NCBI GenBank assembly: GCA_030278955.1
Contig: JAOANR010000001.1
Location: 40,016,890-40,080,889 of the forward strand
Source: Hygrophila difformis
Lineage: Eukaryota; Streptophyta; Magnoliopsida; Lamiales; Acanthaceae
Length of the DNA stretch: 64,000 bases
Direction of reading: 5' to 3'
Made by a program: the position numbers and the translations under genes. Positions 23,601-33,366 of this stretch are shown here, piece after piece; position 1 is the first letter of the stretch; each line of letters starts with the position of its first letter. The notes under the pieces are model-generated. The model worked only from the letters and a program-made list of their open reading frames with translations. It was not told the DNA's origin and did not search any database.

Positions 23601-24438
23601 GCTGAAATATTGTTTTTCATCATTATTTGCTGTGAGTCTGATATATATATACATACATATATATATATTTAACTTCTTTTTGATGCATGATATGTTGTAT
23701 CTTTTGAAACAGACATTTGCAGAGGCAGAGGTGGATGCAGATTTACCATTAAAAGATGGTGCAGAACTTGTTGATGCATTCGTGAAAGATTTCAAGTTTT
23801 TTCCTGAAGAAATGATTGATGTGGTGTTGAATGCAGAGAGTGTAAGATACATTTTTGTTTTGATAATTTTGTTTATATTGTTGATCATTTTTAGATTCTA
23901 ATTATATGTTTTCTCAATGTTCCAGTTCTTCTTCCCATATTGTCGACAAAACCACTGGGTTGCTTTTTCTGTTGATATGAGAAAGAGAAGAATTTTTTAC
24001 TTCAACAGCAAGAATGCTGAAGGCGGGTGGACAGCTGATTATAATGTTTTGAATAGGATATGGTATAACTTGAGGATGCTGGGAAATACACTGATGAAAT
24101 CTGAAAAATGGTTTGCATCATATCGCATGCTTTTCTCGCCGTTGGCAGAGCAGAAAGATGAGCACAGCTGCGGTGTTTTTGTCATGTCTTATATGGATTA
24201 TTGGGAAGGATTAATTATGGATGACATGTTGGCAGAAATGAAGAACAAGAGGTATAATCTGGCAAAAAGAGCCAAGGTCTGCGCTGAAATATTGATGTCA
24301 GATGTCAATCAAAAGAAAGATTTTGTGCTAGGAGAAGTGAGTAGAGAGATGCAGTTGGTTGCCCAGCATAGTCAGTCATTTGAGGTAAAGAAACCAGCAC
24401 CACCTAAGCTAAAAAAGAGTCGGAAAAAGAAACAATGA
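20617..24438 (+). CDS. Ulp1-like C48 protease gene, nine exons, 967 codons, MULE cargo
   Basis: Exons: 20617-21306, 21419-22264, 22365-22412, 22493-22576, 22758-22841, 23027-23104, 23200-23631, 23713-23841, 23926-24438. Every intron is GT-AG and phase 0, and no stop interrupts the joined frame. The N-terminal 250 residues (QWSIQEECFIIDKNRRWRF, DEDIHKVYGLPWG) resemble the PMD/DUF1985-type domain often found with plant transposon Ulp1 proteins. The middle is acidic and low-complexity. The C-terminal domain is a SUMO-protease fold: His807 in QNHWVAF, Gln873 and Cys879 in EQKDEHSCGVF. At His+17, where the family has Asp (YDS), residue 824 is Asn (YFNSK). Proteolysis may therefore be weakened or lost although the frame stays open. 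The chosen ATG gives MAEKVHTQ. Confidence 0.82.
22413..22841 (+). repeat. Duplicated intron-exon unit in the Ulp1 gene
   Basis: Exons 4 and 5 are each 84 bases and encode LAHDGAKKDVAHDGAEKD and LAHDGAKKDVGHDGADKD. Their upstream introns also match (TTGATATATTTTCTTGTGTGA; downstream TTTTCAGCGATGGTTTCTGTG). Repeat distance is about 265 bases. Within each exon the HDG-AxKD unit is itself repeated. Confidence 0.85.
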
Positions 24439-24605
24439 TGAAATGAAGTGTTTTTGATGAATGAATGAACTGTTTTTTTTATGCGATGGATGACATCGCT
24501 TAAATGTAAATGTAAATTTTTCGTTGCTGAAATGTACATTGTTTCATCTGTTAAATGTCTATTGTTTAATCGGTTATATATATTGCACTTTTTGTGATCG
24601 CTTAA

Positions 24606-25199
24606 ATGTACATCTCTTTATTCTTACATGGGCATTGTAAATTATGGAGTATTATTCTCTATTTGGCTGATTTGGAGCGATTCGGTCAGGTTGGGATAGC
24701 TGAAAAAGGAACTGATGTGGATCCTGAGGTTGGGATAGCTGAAAAAGGAACTGATGTGGATCCTGAACATGCTGAGCACATCAGACTTCTAAGGGAAAAA
24801 GTGCTACATGAGATAACGCGTAAGAACTGGCCAGTGCTGAGAAAGAATGCAAGACAGTACAGATTGATGAACAAGGCTGAGGCAGAGGAGTATCTGAAAT
24901 ATGATCTGGCACAAGATAAGTCTTATTTAAAAGAAGCCCTGGAAAGAGACATGGTGTCCGCCATGATGGAGCGTTACAGAATTTCTTATCTCGAACTCCT
25001 CATGGAAATGGATCAGAACGCCCTGGATTATTGTAACACAGGAAATAAAAAGAAGATCATGCATTATGATTACAAATTCAGAAGTCTAATCTGCAAACGT
25101 ATAAAAGGAGCATGGGAACTGATGCTGGTGTGGATCACCAATCCACAATTTGTGAGAGATTACTTGAGGTTTGTAGATAAACAGTTTGGCCAAAAGTAG
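24606..25199 (+). CDS. Unknown MULE gene, helical and charged
   Basis: Open frame of 197 codons between the Ulp1 stop (170 bases upstream) and a motif-rich noncoding stretch. The initial MYISLFLHGHCK part may be leader or intron rather than coding, because TTCGGTCAG at about 24681-24689 looks like a splice acceptor. The body is predicted helical (HAEHIRLLREKVLHEITRKN, ALERDMVSAMMERYRISYLE). A 39-base unit encoding VGIAEKGTDVDPE is perfectly repeated at 24689-24766. No family recognised. It could be a separate gene or an alternative 3' part of the Ulp1 gene. Confidence 0.5.
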   Translation: MYISLFLHGHCKLWSIILYLADLERFGQVGIAEKGTDVDPEVGIAEKGTDVDPEHAEHIRLLREKVLHEITRKNWPVLRKNARQYRLMNKAEAEEYLKYDLAQDKSYLKEALERDMVSAMMERYRISYLELLMEMDQNALDYCNTGNKKKIMHYDYKFRSLICKRIKGAWELMLVWITNPQFVRDYLRFVDKQFGQK

Positions 25200-25239
25200 A
25201 AGAAAACAGTTTTGTGAAAACGTTTGTAGATGTGATTAT

Positions 25240-25840
25240 CAATTTTTCAGCGATGAGTTGTAAGCATTTTAAGCGATGGTTAAATATTCTTTTCAGCGAT
25301 GAATATGTATTCTTTTCAGCGATGTGTATATAGCATTTTTCAGCGATTTGTATATGAGCATTTTATGCGATTTTATGTATGTGTTGTGATATGTTTCTCT
25401 TTTTATGAGTTTTCTGAAATTTCATATTTATACATTCATTTAAGTGAGTTCTGAGTTATGTTTGTACATGTGATTATCAGCGATGTCAAGAGCAATTTTT
25501 TCAGCGATGTGTAAATGGCATTTTAAGAGATGGTTTTGTATGTTTTTCAGCGACAGAGAGCAAGCATTTTAAGCGATGGTGATAGATCGTCGTTTTTTAA
25601 TTTTGTATGTATGTTTCTGAGTTCTGAGTTATGTTGAGCGATGGACATCAAGCATTTTGGGATATGTTTTCTCTTTTTCTGAGTTTTCTGAAAATTTCAT
25701 ATTTATACATTCATTTAAGCGACAAAATGTCTGTACATGTGAATATAGCATTTTAAGCTATGGTTCTATATTGTTTTCAGCGATGATTGTTAAGTATTTT
25801 AAGCGATGGGTCTATGTTGTTTTCAGCGATGGAAGGAAAT
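25240..25840 (+). repeat. CAGCGATG array, forward orientation
   Basis: TTTTCAGCGATG and TTTTAAGCGATGG recur roughly every 30-60 bases with no ORF between. The same forward motif is found in MULE introns and spacers from 17280 onward. Confidence 0.85.
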
Positions 25841-26014
25841 ATATTTCGTTTTTATGGAGTGGCCTAAATAAAATTAAATGGGCCTCGGAAAATTTTTTAA
25901 ACTGTGAGCCTTATAAAAGGAATCACATTCATTTCTCGAATCTTCATTTCTAAACCGTTTCTCAAAACCCTAATTTCTCAAAACCGTAATCGGAATCACC
26001 TTCATTTCTCAAAA

Positions 26015-27052
26015 ATGTCGTCCAAAAGAAGATGCACGGAAGAGAGTTCCAGTCACACATCCGACTTGTTCACACAATGCTGGGAGATGTTCGGGAATTA
26101 TCTGAAGGACACACATCCCACGTGTGACAATGCGCGCGGACTGAATGATTTGATAGAAAAAATGTTAAACGCTGGGTATGTGCCGAAGAAGCATCAGGAT
26201 ATTCTTATTGAAACACAGGTATTTCTTATTGAAATTACAACTGAGTATGCTTAGGAACCTTTTGATTAATGGTTTAAATTTTTTTATGGTTTTAATGTTT
26301 AGAATGGTTTTTGGTTGGAATTGTTTTGAACTGATTTATGGTTTTTAATGCTTTTTTGAACTGATTATAGTTGTTCTAGGGTTACGAATTGTTTCAGTGT
26401 TTTATGTTTGAACAGTTTGAACTAATTATGGTTGTTCTAGGGTTATGAGTTGTTTAAGTTATTAATTGTTTTTTACTGATTATTGTTGTTTTAATGATTT
26501 GTTTTGAACTGATTATGGTTGTTTTTTAGTGATATGAATTGTTTTTGTACTGATTATGGTTGTTTTAGTGATTGTTTTGAACTGATTATGTTTGTTTTTG
26601 TACTGATTATGGTTGTTTCAAAAAATTGTTTCAGTGCTATGAATTGCTTTGTATCTTATATTTACATCTTATATGTTAATAAGCTATCTTTCTTATATGT
26701 TGAAACACAGGAATTTCTGTTGAAAATTATAACTGAGTATCCTGATATTGAGGCTGCTGAAAGATCTTATAACATCATGTATCCCCACTTCGAAGCTCTG
26801 GATATTCATATTGGTGTCCTCCAAAATGAAGGCAGATCTAATGGTGGTGATGTGAACAGACGTTCATTTGATCCCACACAGCTGCGTGAAATGTCAAATC
26901 ACTATCGCAGCGTTAAAGTCTCATTTGCAAATACTCCAGGGCAGTTGAGAGAACTCAAAATGGCTTTTACAAATATGTGGGAAGATCTGATTCATAGGCT
27001 TAGGGCGATGCATCAAGCCATCTCTGATCCAGCTAATATCCCGGCTGTTTAA
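26015..27052 (+). CDS. Unknown two-exon MULE gene, 181 residues
   Basis: Exon 1 26015-26218 (MSSKRRCTEESSSHTSDL...) and exon 2 26711-27052, phase-0 GT-AG intron. The protein is small and mostly helical (FTQCWEMFGNYLKDTHP; DPTQLREMSNHYRSVKVSF; MWEDLIHRLRAMHQAISDP). The N-terminal KRR may aid nuclear entry. No catalytic motif or known family recognised. Its position between the Ulp1 region and the right terminus, on the same strand as the transposase, suggests element-encoded rather than host function. The start is chosen because upstream in-frame sequence (from 25904) is leader-like. Confidence 0.55.
26210..26743 (+). repeat. Direct repeat spanning the intron of the 26015 gene
   Basis: GAAACACAGGTATTTCTTATT (26210 on) and GAAACACAGGAATTTCTGTTG (26703 on) continue alike through ACTGAGTATG/C. 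The donor and the acceptor therefore lie in two copies of one coding segment. The 492-base intron between is a degenerate tandem of TGAACTGATTATGGTTGTTT. Confidence 0.8.
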
Positions 27053-27304
27053 TATGTTTTTGGAATGTGTTTTGAATGCCTCTTGAATTGTGATGTTTTT
27101 GGAATGACTTGTTTTTTGTGAAGTTTTTGGATGTTTTTATGACTTTTTTGAATGGTGGTGTTGAATGTGTTTTTATGACTGTGATTTGAATGAAATGTTG
27201 AAAGTTGAATGTTTGATTTATGGTTTGATTTATGGTGTTGAATGTTTTATGACTTTGAATGGATTTAACTGATTTTAGTGTTTACGAATTGTTTCAGTGA
27301 TTTG

Positions 27305-28320
27305 CGGTTTTTATGATCTATCGCTGAAAAGTACATAGTGAACTCGCTTAAAAGAATAGTTGTTCATCGCTGAAAAGTTATAACATCTCTGCAAAGCGTA
27401 TTCGCTTAAAGGAATCTCAATCATCGCTGAAAATAATAGTACAATCTCGATGAAATGAAGCACATACCATCGCTGAAAAGTATAATGTTATATCGCTGAA
27501 AATAATGATACAAATTAATATGTTTTAATTAGGAATCAATAATTTCGTTAAAAATAGTATCTTAAAGAAAACAATTGCACTTCATCAATAGTGTACCATT
27601 ATTTTTCAAGTCATCGCTGAAAATAATGGCACACTCTCGCTGAAATGAAGTAAGTTATATCGCTGAAAAGAATAACTATGTATCGCTGAAAATAATGATA
27701 CAAATTAATATAATTTGTGTCAGTAATATGTTGTAATTAGGAATTAATAATTTCGTTAAAAATAAAAACATATGATGTATCGCTGAAAAGTACAAAGTGA
27801 AATCGCTTAAAGAGTATATCATTATCGCTGAAAAGAGTACGTAAACATCGCTGAAAAGATATAATATCTCTGCAAAGTGTAGTATCTCGACGAAAACAAT
27901 TGCACTTCATCGAGAGTGTACCATTATTTTTCAAAAGTCATCGCTGAAAATAATGACGCACTCTCGCTGAAATGAAGGGATTTCAATCGCTGAAAAGAAT
28001 AATGTTGTATCGCTGAAAATAATGATACAAATTAATATAATTTGTGACAGTAATATGTTGTAATTAGGAATTAATAATTTCGTTAAAAATAAAAACATAT
28101 GATGCATCCTGCATTCTGCATCGCTGAAAAGATATAATATCTCTGCAAAGTGTATTAGTTGCACATCTCGGAGAAAGGAATTTGAAGTCATCGCTGAAAT
28201 GAATAACTTTCCCTCGCTGAAAAGAATAACGTTGTATCGCTGAAAATAATGTTACACTCTCGATGAAATGAAGCATAGTGATGTATCGCTGAAAAGAATA
28301 ATGTTTTAATTAGGAATTAA
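27305..28320 (-). repeat. CATCGCTGAAAA array, reverse orientation
   Basis: The complement of the left-side motif (ATCGCTGAAAAG, ATCGCTTAAAG) is packed at 20-60 base spacing up to the right terminal repeat. Larger units repeat within it: ATAATGATACAAATTAATA at about 27510, 27690 and 28020, and the GGAATTAATAATTTCGTTAA block. ORFs here are repeat-derived chance frames. Confidence 0.88.
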
Positions 28321-28585
28321 TAATTTCGCTAAAAATAAAAGCATAGTGATTTTTAGTGATTTTTTCTGTTGTAAGATATTTTAGGATACAAATCCGTTTA
28401 AGATATGCAATAAATCCGTTAAAGATACGTACTAATCCGTTAATTTCGTAATTAATAAAACCGTTCCATATTTTAATTGGACAACTTTACCCTTTTGCAT
28501 TTACAACCCTTGGATTTTAATTGAACGATCAAGATTTTCGCCTTGATGTGCTGCGAATTTGTTCAATCGCACCATAACCGGACCC

Positions 28586-28594
28586 TACTCCTAT
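28586..28594. repeat. Right 9-bp target site duplication of the MULE
   Basis: TACTCCTAT, identical to 16728-16736, directly outside the right inverted terminus. Confidence 0.8.
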
Positions 28595-28867
28595 TAGGTT
28601 GTTGAAAAATGAAAAGTGAGGGGTAAGTATGCACACCTGACACCAAATAAAAGCAAAGTCCAAAAAGATGGAAGTAGGTCAATTCGATAAGTGAATGTTA
28701 ATATGTTTGCTCCTCTTTAAATAGGCAGACCTAACAGACACGTACAATTTAAGAGCTGCTATTTGGACATATTATATCCATCAAATAATAATTGCGGCAG
28801 ATTTATAAATAAAAGAAAAATGACCTCTCTCCCTATACATAAATCCTCTATATTTTTATATATATTA

Positions 28868-29057
28868 CTCCCTCCGTCCCACTCCAAGTGTCTTGTTGCT
28901 GTTGGGTACGGGAATTAAGGTAGAGTTGGTTTGTGAGTATATGGTGGGGTCCACATAGTTGTTGGAGGGGAAAATTATTTCTATTTATAGAAAGAAGACA
29001 TTTGCAATGGGACATCCAAAAATAGTAAGTAGGACATTTGGAATGGGACGGAGGGAG
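28868..29057. mobile_element. Stowaway-type MITE, 190 bp
   Basis: Perfect 14-bp terminal inverted repeats (CTCCCTCCGTCCCA / TGGGACGGAGGGAG) flanked by TA on both sides (28866-28867 and 29058-29059). No coding capacity. It is typical of Tc1/mariner-derived Stowaway elements of plants. Confidence 0.93.
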
Positions 29058-29059
29058 TA

Positions 29060-29678
29060 TATAGTTTTAGGTGTGATATGGTTGGTTAAAATAGTGATTG
29101 AATGGTCTCTGTGTTAGCCTGAAGTAATAATTAAATTCATGCCATGCACGGTCTTCCCTCAATCAATATATACACTATACAATTACTTCAACCTCAGGGT
29201 ATTTGAAATTTTCTTACACTTCATAAATAATTTATAATTTTTTTGGTGAAGAAATGATTTATAATTTTGAAGAACAATACAGATTTTTTTTTTTAAAAAA
29301 AGGCCATTGCTGACGTCTCATAAGCTATCATAAAAACGTCAGTAAGTAAAAAATGTGAGGTTTTCGACACTTTCACAAAATGTAAATCAGGTCAAACCAG
29401 GCCAGATCAAATCAAATTACACCAGAAACATTCACCACGCCAGAAAGATTTAGACCAGATCTTTAAAAAAAAAAAATAGATTAGAACAGCTTATTTAGTG
29501 AACATGGCCATAATAGGCCTTATGGCCGAAAGCATAAATTTGTAGAATAAAGATTCAAAATATACATGAATCAAGAAACAAATGTGAAAATAAGCTTCGT
29601 TGAATAATACTACTATGTTGTAAAATACCAGAAGGATAGCTCTAATAAAAGGCCCTGAGAAACATATACAGGGAACTC
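29060..29678. other. Intergenic DNA
   Basis: A+T-rich with an A-run near 29466 and a short CCAGATCAAATC-type repeat near 29395-29460. No gene is supported. Confidence 0.5.
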
Positions 29679-29692
29679 AACTAACAAGCAAG

Positions 29693-29861
29693 TGGGATGA
29701 GGACTTAGCCCAAGTGGTTAAGTTCCCTGACTTCCAACCGAAGGTTGGAGGTTCGATTCCCACCGGCCCCCTATCCCTCCCCTTTATTTCCCTTTGTAAT
29801 TGTGTGGCATGGGCTCCCACCACCCCTTTCCCAGGCCTTCAATGGCTCATCCAAAAAAAAA
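29693..29861 (+). mobile_element. tRNA-derived SINE with 14-bp TSD
   Basis: Flanked by AACTAACAAGCAAG at 29679-29692 and 29862-29875. The head is tRNA-like with box A TAGCCCAAGTGG and box B GGTTCGATTCC; the body is TGTGGCATGGGCTCCCACC; it ends in an A tail. Same family as the inverted copy at 13815-13966. Confidence 0.9.
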
Positions 29862-29950
29862 AACTAACAAGCAAGCTTAAATTTAATTTTCTTGCCATTA
29901 GACAATACTGTACATTGGATTGTGAATGTCACTTTCCCGGAACAACATAA

Positions 29951-31131
29951 TGCCACAAAAATCCGGATTAACCGAATCAATTACTCGATCAGGTCTGACG
30001 AGGGTACAAAAGACCCGGCTAAATTAGAAGACCCAGGACCCATTACCCATTAATCTGGGTCCTGCAATCTCGACCTGAGTCGGAAGAAGGAGACCTCAAG
30101 ATGCACTTATAGATCAAGATTAGCATAAAGAAGTCAAGATGCACTTATAGATCAAGATTAGCATAAAGAAGTCAAGGAGGAGGACCCCACCGTCACCGTC
30201 GCCGTCGCCGGAAGTTCGTCGGAGCTTCGGCGAGGTTGTCGGAATCTGGCCGAAAGTTTGCCGGAGAAACTACCGATCAACGGAAGTCAACGCCGGAACA
30301 GTGGACCTCCAGCCACGAATAATTCAAAGGGAAATATGCAAGTCCAGGACCCCTATCGCAAGCCGTATCCCACGTCGCAAGCCTCTTACCCGTCTTAAGA
30401 CCAAGGCTCACGACATGAGACACCTGTCGCAAGACCAAGGCTCACGATGTTAGACTCCCGCCGCAAGACCCCCTCTCACGACGTGAGACCTCCCGTCGCA
30501 AGACTACCCCGTCGCAAGCCTTATCTCTCACATCGCAAGGCCCCGGTTCACGACGTGTCTCCAGGCTTACGTCGGGCTTCCTCTAATTGTGCGTCCTTCA
30601 CGTCGCCAGTCTCCTCCCCGTCGCAAGACGAAGCTTCACGACGTGATCAAGGCTCACGACGGGCATATTCCAGTTTTTGTTCTCTTTGTTCAAAACATTC
30701 CTAGGGTTGTTTAATTCCTGTTTTAGGTTGTTTAATGGGCTTGGTCTATATATATGACCTTCCCCTCATTTGTAAGACATCTTTTGCTTATTGAATGAAA
30801 TCAACTTCACTTTCAAAAGATCAAACCGAGAGCATACTCCCTCTCACACACCTTTGTATGTTTGTTGGGAAACATTAATCAACCTTTGGACCAAAGCTAC
30901 CATTGTTGATCATCAAACCGAGGCTCGAGTGGAAGGATTGGGTTGAGGTCAAAGTTTCTACACTTTGGTTGCTTCCCCCGACGATTCTTATTGCGGTTTT
31001 GCTTCCTTATCCCTTTTATTTTCATTTTCGGTTCCACATCTTCATCCTTAATCTTCACCACCTTCTTATTCTTCCGCTTAATCATCTCTTAATCCATTTT
31101 AAGCAAGTTAGTAACCAAGAGATCCATGGCA
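29951..31131 (+). repeat. 5' LTR of the non-autonomous element
   Basis: It contains a 40-bp tandem duplication at about 30096-30175 that the 3' LTR lacks, a GTCGCAAG/CACGACGTGA array (30350-30670), and TATA box CTATATATATGA (30746-30757). A poly(A)-signal-like TTGAATGAAATC follows. Differences from the 3' LTR (many substitutions, 90 bases shorter there) indicate an old insertion. Confidence 0.88.
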
Positions 31132-31143
31132 TCTTAATTTGTT

Positions 31144-31155
31144 TGGTATCAGAGC
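31144..31155 (+). promoter_or_regulatory. Primer binding site, initiator tRNA-Met type
   Basis: TGGTATCAGAGC, 12 bases after the 5' LTR end. Confidence 0.88.
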
Positions 31156-31741
31156 CTCTTGGTTCTACTTGTGTTTTTATCATCTCTCAAAAACCCTAAA
31201 AATAGAAATATCCCTCCAAAATCGAAAATCCAAAATATTTTGTTGTTTGAAATTTCCCTATCACTGCAGTGTCTTGATCTCTTGCTTAAACCCTCATTTA
31301 CTCATTGTGTGTTGTTAATGCATGATATTAGAGTCCAACTTATTATTTGAGCAGTTTAAAACACAACCGCGGGGTTGATTAGGGTTTGGAGTGTGAGATT
31401 GTTCCTGTGTTCTAGGGAAAATATTGTTGGTGTTCATCTTGTCCATCCGAGCTTCATATTATTCTTGCTAAATTATTATAATAGATTTTTGCATGTAAAA
31501 GGCTAGTGTGTAATAGTCATTATCATTAAATGTCCAATCATATATTGTAAATTCGGCTCCTTGAACAATGTGTGGAGCATTGGGATATTATATATTATTG
31601 CATGCATTTAATTTCCCAAGGAGGTACAAGATAAGCTGCAACAAAAGGAGGAAAGTCAAAAATAACGGGCTAGTGAAAGACCCGTCGCTAGCCTGCCCCG
31701 TCGCAAGGCACTCCGTCGCCAACCTCCTCTCACGTCGCTAG

Positions 31742-32419
31742 TAAGGGTGGCTAAATAAATCGGTATACCGAAATACCGACACCGATACCGTACCATACCA
31801 AATTTTTGATATGGGTAAAAATCATACCGATACCGATACCGAATATTTTGGTATACCGATTTTCGGTATACCGAAAATTTCGGTATCCTATAATATATAC
31901 CGTTACCGAACCGAAAATTTACATATACCGTTACCAAACCGAAAATTTACCGTACCGAATTTTCGATTTTTGCCAAAAAATCCGAAAATTTTACATACCA
32001 AAATTTATACCGTATCGAATTTTCGGTTTTTACCGAAAAATACTGAAGATTTTACTTACCGAAAAGCATTATATACCGTTATAAATTGGCATACCGAACA
32101 ATACCGCAATACCGATGATAGGTTGGGCTTTAAGAGTTCGGGTTTAGGGGTTTAGGGTATTACGGTATACCGAAATACCAAAATGCCGATGATAGAATAT
32201 TGAGAATTTAAAATAATGGTTAGATTAATTTTTCGGTATTTCAGCATACCTAAATATCGAAAATCCTGTATGCTACATACCATTACCGTACCATTTTTTT
32301 CGGCATACCTAAATTTCGGTATACGTAAATTTCGACATACCTAAATTTCGATATTTTTGAGTAATTTTCGATACGATAAGCTCGGTACACCGAGTTTTCA
32401 ATAATTTTTTCCACCCCTA
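31742..32419. mobile_element. hAT-type MITE nested in the retrotransposon, 678 bp
   Basis: Ends TAAGGGTGG / CCACCCCTA. Flanking 8-bp near-duplication GTCGCTAG (31734-31741) and GTCTCTAG (32420-32427). The interior is a chain of GGTATACCGAAAT-like short palindromes; all ORFs in it follow from that repetition. The 8-bp TSD fits the hAT superfamily. Confidence 0.8.
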
Positions 32420-32427
32420 GTCTCTAG

Positions 32428-33366
32428 CCAAGGCTTGCGACGTAATTGCTCAGAAGAAGAAACAAGGCGTACGTCGCTAGAACCGGCCTGTCGCAGACAC
32501 CTTTCACGACATGAGCCCAAGGCTTGCGATGTGAGCTCCTGAGATCCAGTCAAGGCAGGCCGTCGTAATCCTCCTCTGTCGCGAAGCTCCCCACCTTCAA
32601 GACGTGAGCCTAGGGTTAGCGACGTAACATCCAAGAGAAGAACGAGGAGGCCGTCGCCAACCACCCATCGCAAACCTCTCTTGCGACGTGACCCTCTTAA
32701 CGCGATCAGATCCGGGCAAGCAGAAAAAATCAAATTTCAAGTTTTCCCGCCTTTATTCCAGATGATGCCACGTGTCATATTTGAGAGAATTTGAGTGATA
32801 ATACAATAAAGTGAATATCGGACTGGCACAATCGTGAAACCTAGCCCGAGAAGCCACTTCAGTATTTATACAATAATGTGGATGTGGGACTGGCACCCTT
32901 GTGAAACCTAGCCCGAGAAGTCGTTTGAGTATTACGGATATCCGAGTGTTTTTATTTGGTGAGGTTTAATTTTCCACTTCTATATCGGGATTGAATACAC
33001 TGTTGCTTGTGATAATTGCTCATATAAGGTGTCGAACTTGAATTGAATGCATTGCATATCATATTACCCCACCTTATATTTTTGAATTGAGTCGAGCAGA
33101 TACATTTGATCCGTGTATTGTGCGTCCCTCATCTCAGACCTCACCCTCCGGATACTTGGGTATTTGTTTGTGATCACTGTGGACTACAGATTCTACCAGG
33201 TTGTGAATTATCCCAGCAATTCAGCCATTGGGTTGTGAGCAAACTATGTGATTATACCGAGTGATCCAGATAAATTCCACCTATTATTCTACATAATATT
33301 TTCATCTTCTTTTGCCTAACATTTTCATCTTCTTTGCATATACTGCGTAAAATTTCATGTGTCTAG
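32428..33366 (+). other. Retrotransposon interior, non-coding
   Basis: CGTCGCAAGCC/TTGCGACGT motifs at 32428-32700, matching the LTR array. Then two near-identical blocks, ACTGGCAC--T-GTGAAACCTAGCCCGAGAAG, at about 32820-32860 and 32890-32930. Nothing protein-like. Confidence 0.6.

Larger units (their letters stand above)
16737..28585 (+). mobile_element. Multigene Mutator-like element (MULE), 11.85 kb, Ulp1-carrying
   Basis: It is bounded by the perfect 9-bp direct repeat TACTCCTAT. The ends are imperfect inverted repeats: left CGTTAGGGTGCAAT against right, inverted, GGTTATGGTGCGAT. It encodes a FAR1/MULE transposase (17002-20038), a Ulp1-type gene (20617-24438), an unknown ORF (24606-25199) and a two-exon gene (26015-27052). 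All are on the plus strand. Noncoding parts are studded with CAGCGAT-type motifs. Transposase-plus-Ulp1 MULEs are known in plants as Kaonashi-type elements. The two additional downstream genes and the motif saturation are what I would examine. Confidence 0.88.

Noticed and set aside
27305..28320. CRISPR-like array of CATCGCTGAAAA repeats
   Set aside because: Repeats are too short and irregularly spaced, the genome is a plant's, and the complement fills the rest of the same transposon.
29700..29775. A functional tRNA gene
   Set aside because: Box A and B are present, but the anticodon arm and acceptor pairing are poor, and a SINE body, A tail and 14-bp TSD follow.
31656..32155. Tyr/Arg-rich ORFs on both strands
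   Set aside because: They are direct translations of the GGTATACCG repeat chain in the hAT-type MITE.
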